A stretch of 34,495 nt of DNA, from positions 1 to 34,495 of the forward strand of contig OMWP01000013.1 in NCBI GenBank assembly GCA_900314795.1. The letters are read 5' to 3'. Shown piece by piece: positions 34,190 to 34,495 of this stretch. The notes beneath the pieces are model-generated. The model was not told the DNA's origin, made no database searches, and was given only the letters and a program-made list of their open reading frames with translations. The first letter of the stretch is position 1. Each line of letters opens with the position of its first letter. Origin of the DNA: an uncultured Eubacteriales bacterium (GTDB taxonomy: Bacteria > Bacillota > Clostridia > Oscillospirales > Acutalibacteraceae). The position numbers and the translations under genes are program-made.

Positions 34190-34399
34190 GTGGAATAACT
34201 CGGGGTTCAAAACGCTCAAATCGACTAATAAATCCTGCGTTTTTTTGAGTTTTCATAGTTTTCCATAATTTTTTTAACAGAATTATCCTATCTTCTTTTT
34301 GTGAATTAAGCGGTTTTCCCTATACAAATAGTAATATGGCGCTTGTCAATTACTGTACGGAATAATAAAGAAATATTTCAGGATCATTGTGCTATATAA

Positions 34400-34495
34400 T
34401 ACTAAGTATCATTAAAACACTTTAACATTTATTGCGTTAAATTCCGCATAGCGGTGTTGTCGTCGTCGCACGCCGTACTCGATAGGCATATCCGG
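34400..34495. mobile_element. Second copy of TACTAAG element, cut by window end
   Basis: From TACTAAGTATCATTAAAACA the sequence follows the 2513-2753 element: AACACTTTAA, ATTGCG, AATTCCGCATA, GTCGTCG, GATAGGCATATCCGG correspond to bases about 2513-2608 with scattered differences. The right end lies outside the window. Confidence 0.75.

Overview
The window looks like chromosomal DNA of a spore-forming Clostridia, most likely in the Ruminococcaceae/Oscillospiraceae. The reasons are the SpoIIE sporulation phosphatase, a MecA-like adaptor, a short type-2 ArgC beside a bifunctional ArgJ, strong AGGAGG-type ribosome sites, fairly GC-rich genes with AT-rich promoters, and very abundant short palindromic intergenic repeats. 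The taxon is inference; there is no rRNA in the window. I saw no tRNA, CRISPR array, transposase gene or prophage.

Layout. 1-2251 (minus): a membrane Ser/Thr kinase followed by a zinc-ribbon membrane protein cut by the window edge. 2821-3960 (plus): a membrane acyltransferase. 4147-6861 (minus): a two-domain protein with a GT2-like N-terminus and a CDP-glycerol polymer polymerase-like C-terminus. 7268-16274 (plus): a complete arginine cluster argG-argH-argC-argJ-argB-argD-argF. With ArgJ recycling the acetyl group, this set runs from glutamate to arginine, apart from carbamoyl phosphate supply. 16447-18239 (plus): an ECF sigma factor with an overlapping membrane partner. 18538-20871 (plus): spoIIE. 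21086-23353 (minus): a secreted SGNH hydrolase with Fn3-like domains. 23494-25761 (minus): a GNAT acetyltransferase and a GH13 alpha-glucosidase. 26411-28023: a MecA-like gene and a lipase-like gene that converge and overlap. 28129-28632 (plus): a lipoprotein. 28869-33990 (minus): rpe, a large degenerate P-type-ATPase-like membrane protein, rlmB and a DUF6512-type membrane protein. 33991-34495 holds no gene but has two tandem DnaA-box-like sites and the start of a dispersed repeat.

Two things stand out. First, nearly every intergenic gap carries a short palindromic or inverted-repeat element from one of several families: elements with TGTAGGG...CCCTACA ends; elements with AGCCTCCCC-type ends; a 277-bp element with TAGGGTGACAGGA ends; a 241-bp element with TACTAAG ends; ATTGCGAG hairpins; and elements bounded by phase-locked arrays of 7-nt units. 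All six gaps of the arginine cluster are filled this way, and some heptamer arrays supply or abut stop codons. Second, the 887-residue protein at 29710-32373 keeps the eight-helix layout and N-domain-like segments of a P1-type ATPase, but its phosphorylation motif reads DTNAVM instead of DKTGT, and the TGE, TGD and GDGxND motifs are missing. It is the best candidate here for an undescribed function.

All calls come from reading the sequence. No searches or structure predictions were run.
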